In this document: in pieces, positions 63,822 to 64,000 of the stretch
Layout: each line of letters opens with the position of its first letter
How positions within the stretch are numbered: the first letter of the stretch is position 1
NCBI RefSeq assembly: GCF_005049045.1
Contig: NZ_SUPK01000011.1
Span: 28,196-92,195 of the forward strand
Direction of reading: 5' to 3'
DNA: 64,000 nucleotides
Source: Cohnella pontilimi
Lineage (GTDB): Bacteria > Bacillota > Bacilli > Paenibacillales > Paenibacillaceae
Notes under the pieces: generated by a model
Seen by the model: the letters and a program-made list of their open reading frames with translations, nothing else
Databases searched by the model: none
Told to the model about the DNA's origin: nothing
Translations under genes and position numbers: made by a program

Positions 63822-64000
63822 TTGCATCGGATGGTTTGGCTGTGATATATTATAAAGGTCGCCGTTGGGCGGCAAGCAAGAAAAGCGAGGCCGAAAAGTT
63901 ATTCGAAGCCAAGCTGAATTGCTCCTTGAAAACTGAACATCGAGCGTAATACGGACCCTGTCGTTTCATTTGAGACGATGGACAACGATTTAAAATTGAG
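63822..64000 (+). promoter_or_regulatory. rRNA operon promoter and leader (boxA)
   Basis: TTGCAT (63822) and TATATT (63846), 18 bases apart, form a candidate P2 promoter; TTGACT (63726) with TACATT (63750) is a candidate P1. The leader contains TGCTCCTTGAAAACTGAA (63920-63937), the boxA-like antitermination sequence found before and between Bacillus rRNA genes. The 16S gene itself starts beyond the right edge. In B. subtilis an rrn operon also follows bofA. Confidence 0.8.

Overview
The window is a 64-kb piece of chromosome from a moderately GC-rich, endospore-forming Firmicute, most likely a member of the Paenibacillaceae (Paenibacillus/Cohnella type). The reasons are: spo0F with a perfect sigma-H promoter and bofA (sporulation); S-layer-homology (SLH) surface proteins; a T-box leader, a ydaO/c-di-AMP riboswitch and a large SRP RNA with Alu domain; strong AGGAGG ribosome sites with frequent TTG and GTG starts; and gene order shared with Bacillus subtilis (ywhD-PBP-speE-speB; ywiB-argS; rpoE-pyrG-spo0F-fbaA-murA2-rho-rpmE; scr-dnaX-yaaK-recR-yaaL-bofA-rrn). 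No phage, transposase, CRISPR array or tRNA gene is visible.

Layout. 1-4.9 kb: an operon of a cell-wall-anchored SLH protein (cut by the left edge), a lipoprotein with a transcobalamin-like DUF4430 domain, and a complete ECF vitamin/metal importer (T, fused A-A', S), followed by a pterin dehydratase. 5.2-18.5 kb: single metabolic and transport genes (ABC exporter, MFS, phosphotransferase, HAD phosphatase, glutamate dehydrogenase, meso-DAP dehydrogenase), a large secreted M6 metalloprotease with SLH anchors, and an alpha/beta hydrolase. 18.66-24.27 kb: a tightly coupled six-gene operon of a solute-binding-protein ABC importer, a DeoR regulator and a PHP-family phosphoesterase; its promoter sits inside an inverted repeat. 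25.9-32.2 kb: an accessory-looking sulfatase region (AraC regulator, sulfatase, ROK regulator, split CHR-family anion transporter, authentic formylglycine-generating enzyme).

32.6-49.2 kb: cell-wall and housekeeping genes: an NlpC/P60 hydrolase under a c-di-AMP riboswitch, a membrane protein/M1 peptidase pair, HelD, ywhD, a class A PBP, spermidine synthase and agmatinase, a T-box-controlled arginyl-tRNA synthetase, then ywiB and a second, different arginyl-tRNA synthetase, and a subtilase without a signal peptide. Three intergenic regions hold copies of a roughly 27-31-base imperfect palindrome.

49.6-64 kb: core genes: an oxidoreductase, rpoE, pyrG (with a GGGC-start attenuator typical of CTP-sensitive reiterative transcription), spo0F, fbaA, murA2, rho, an uncharacterised radical SAM gene, rpmE, a YhcN-type lipoprotein, SRP RNA, dnaX, ebfC, recR, yaaL and bofA, ending in the promoter and boxA leader of an rRNA operon whose 16S gene lies just beyond the right edge. 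Strongest candidates for new biology are the transcobalamin-like capture module feeding an ECF importer, the sulfatase/FGE/CHR module (possible sulfate handling), the ABC-DeoR-PHP operon, and the interspersed palindromes.
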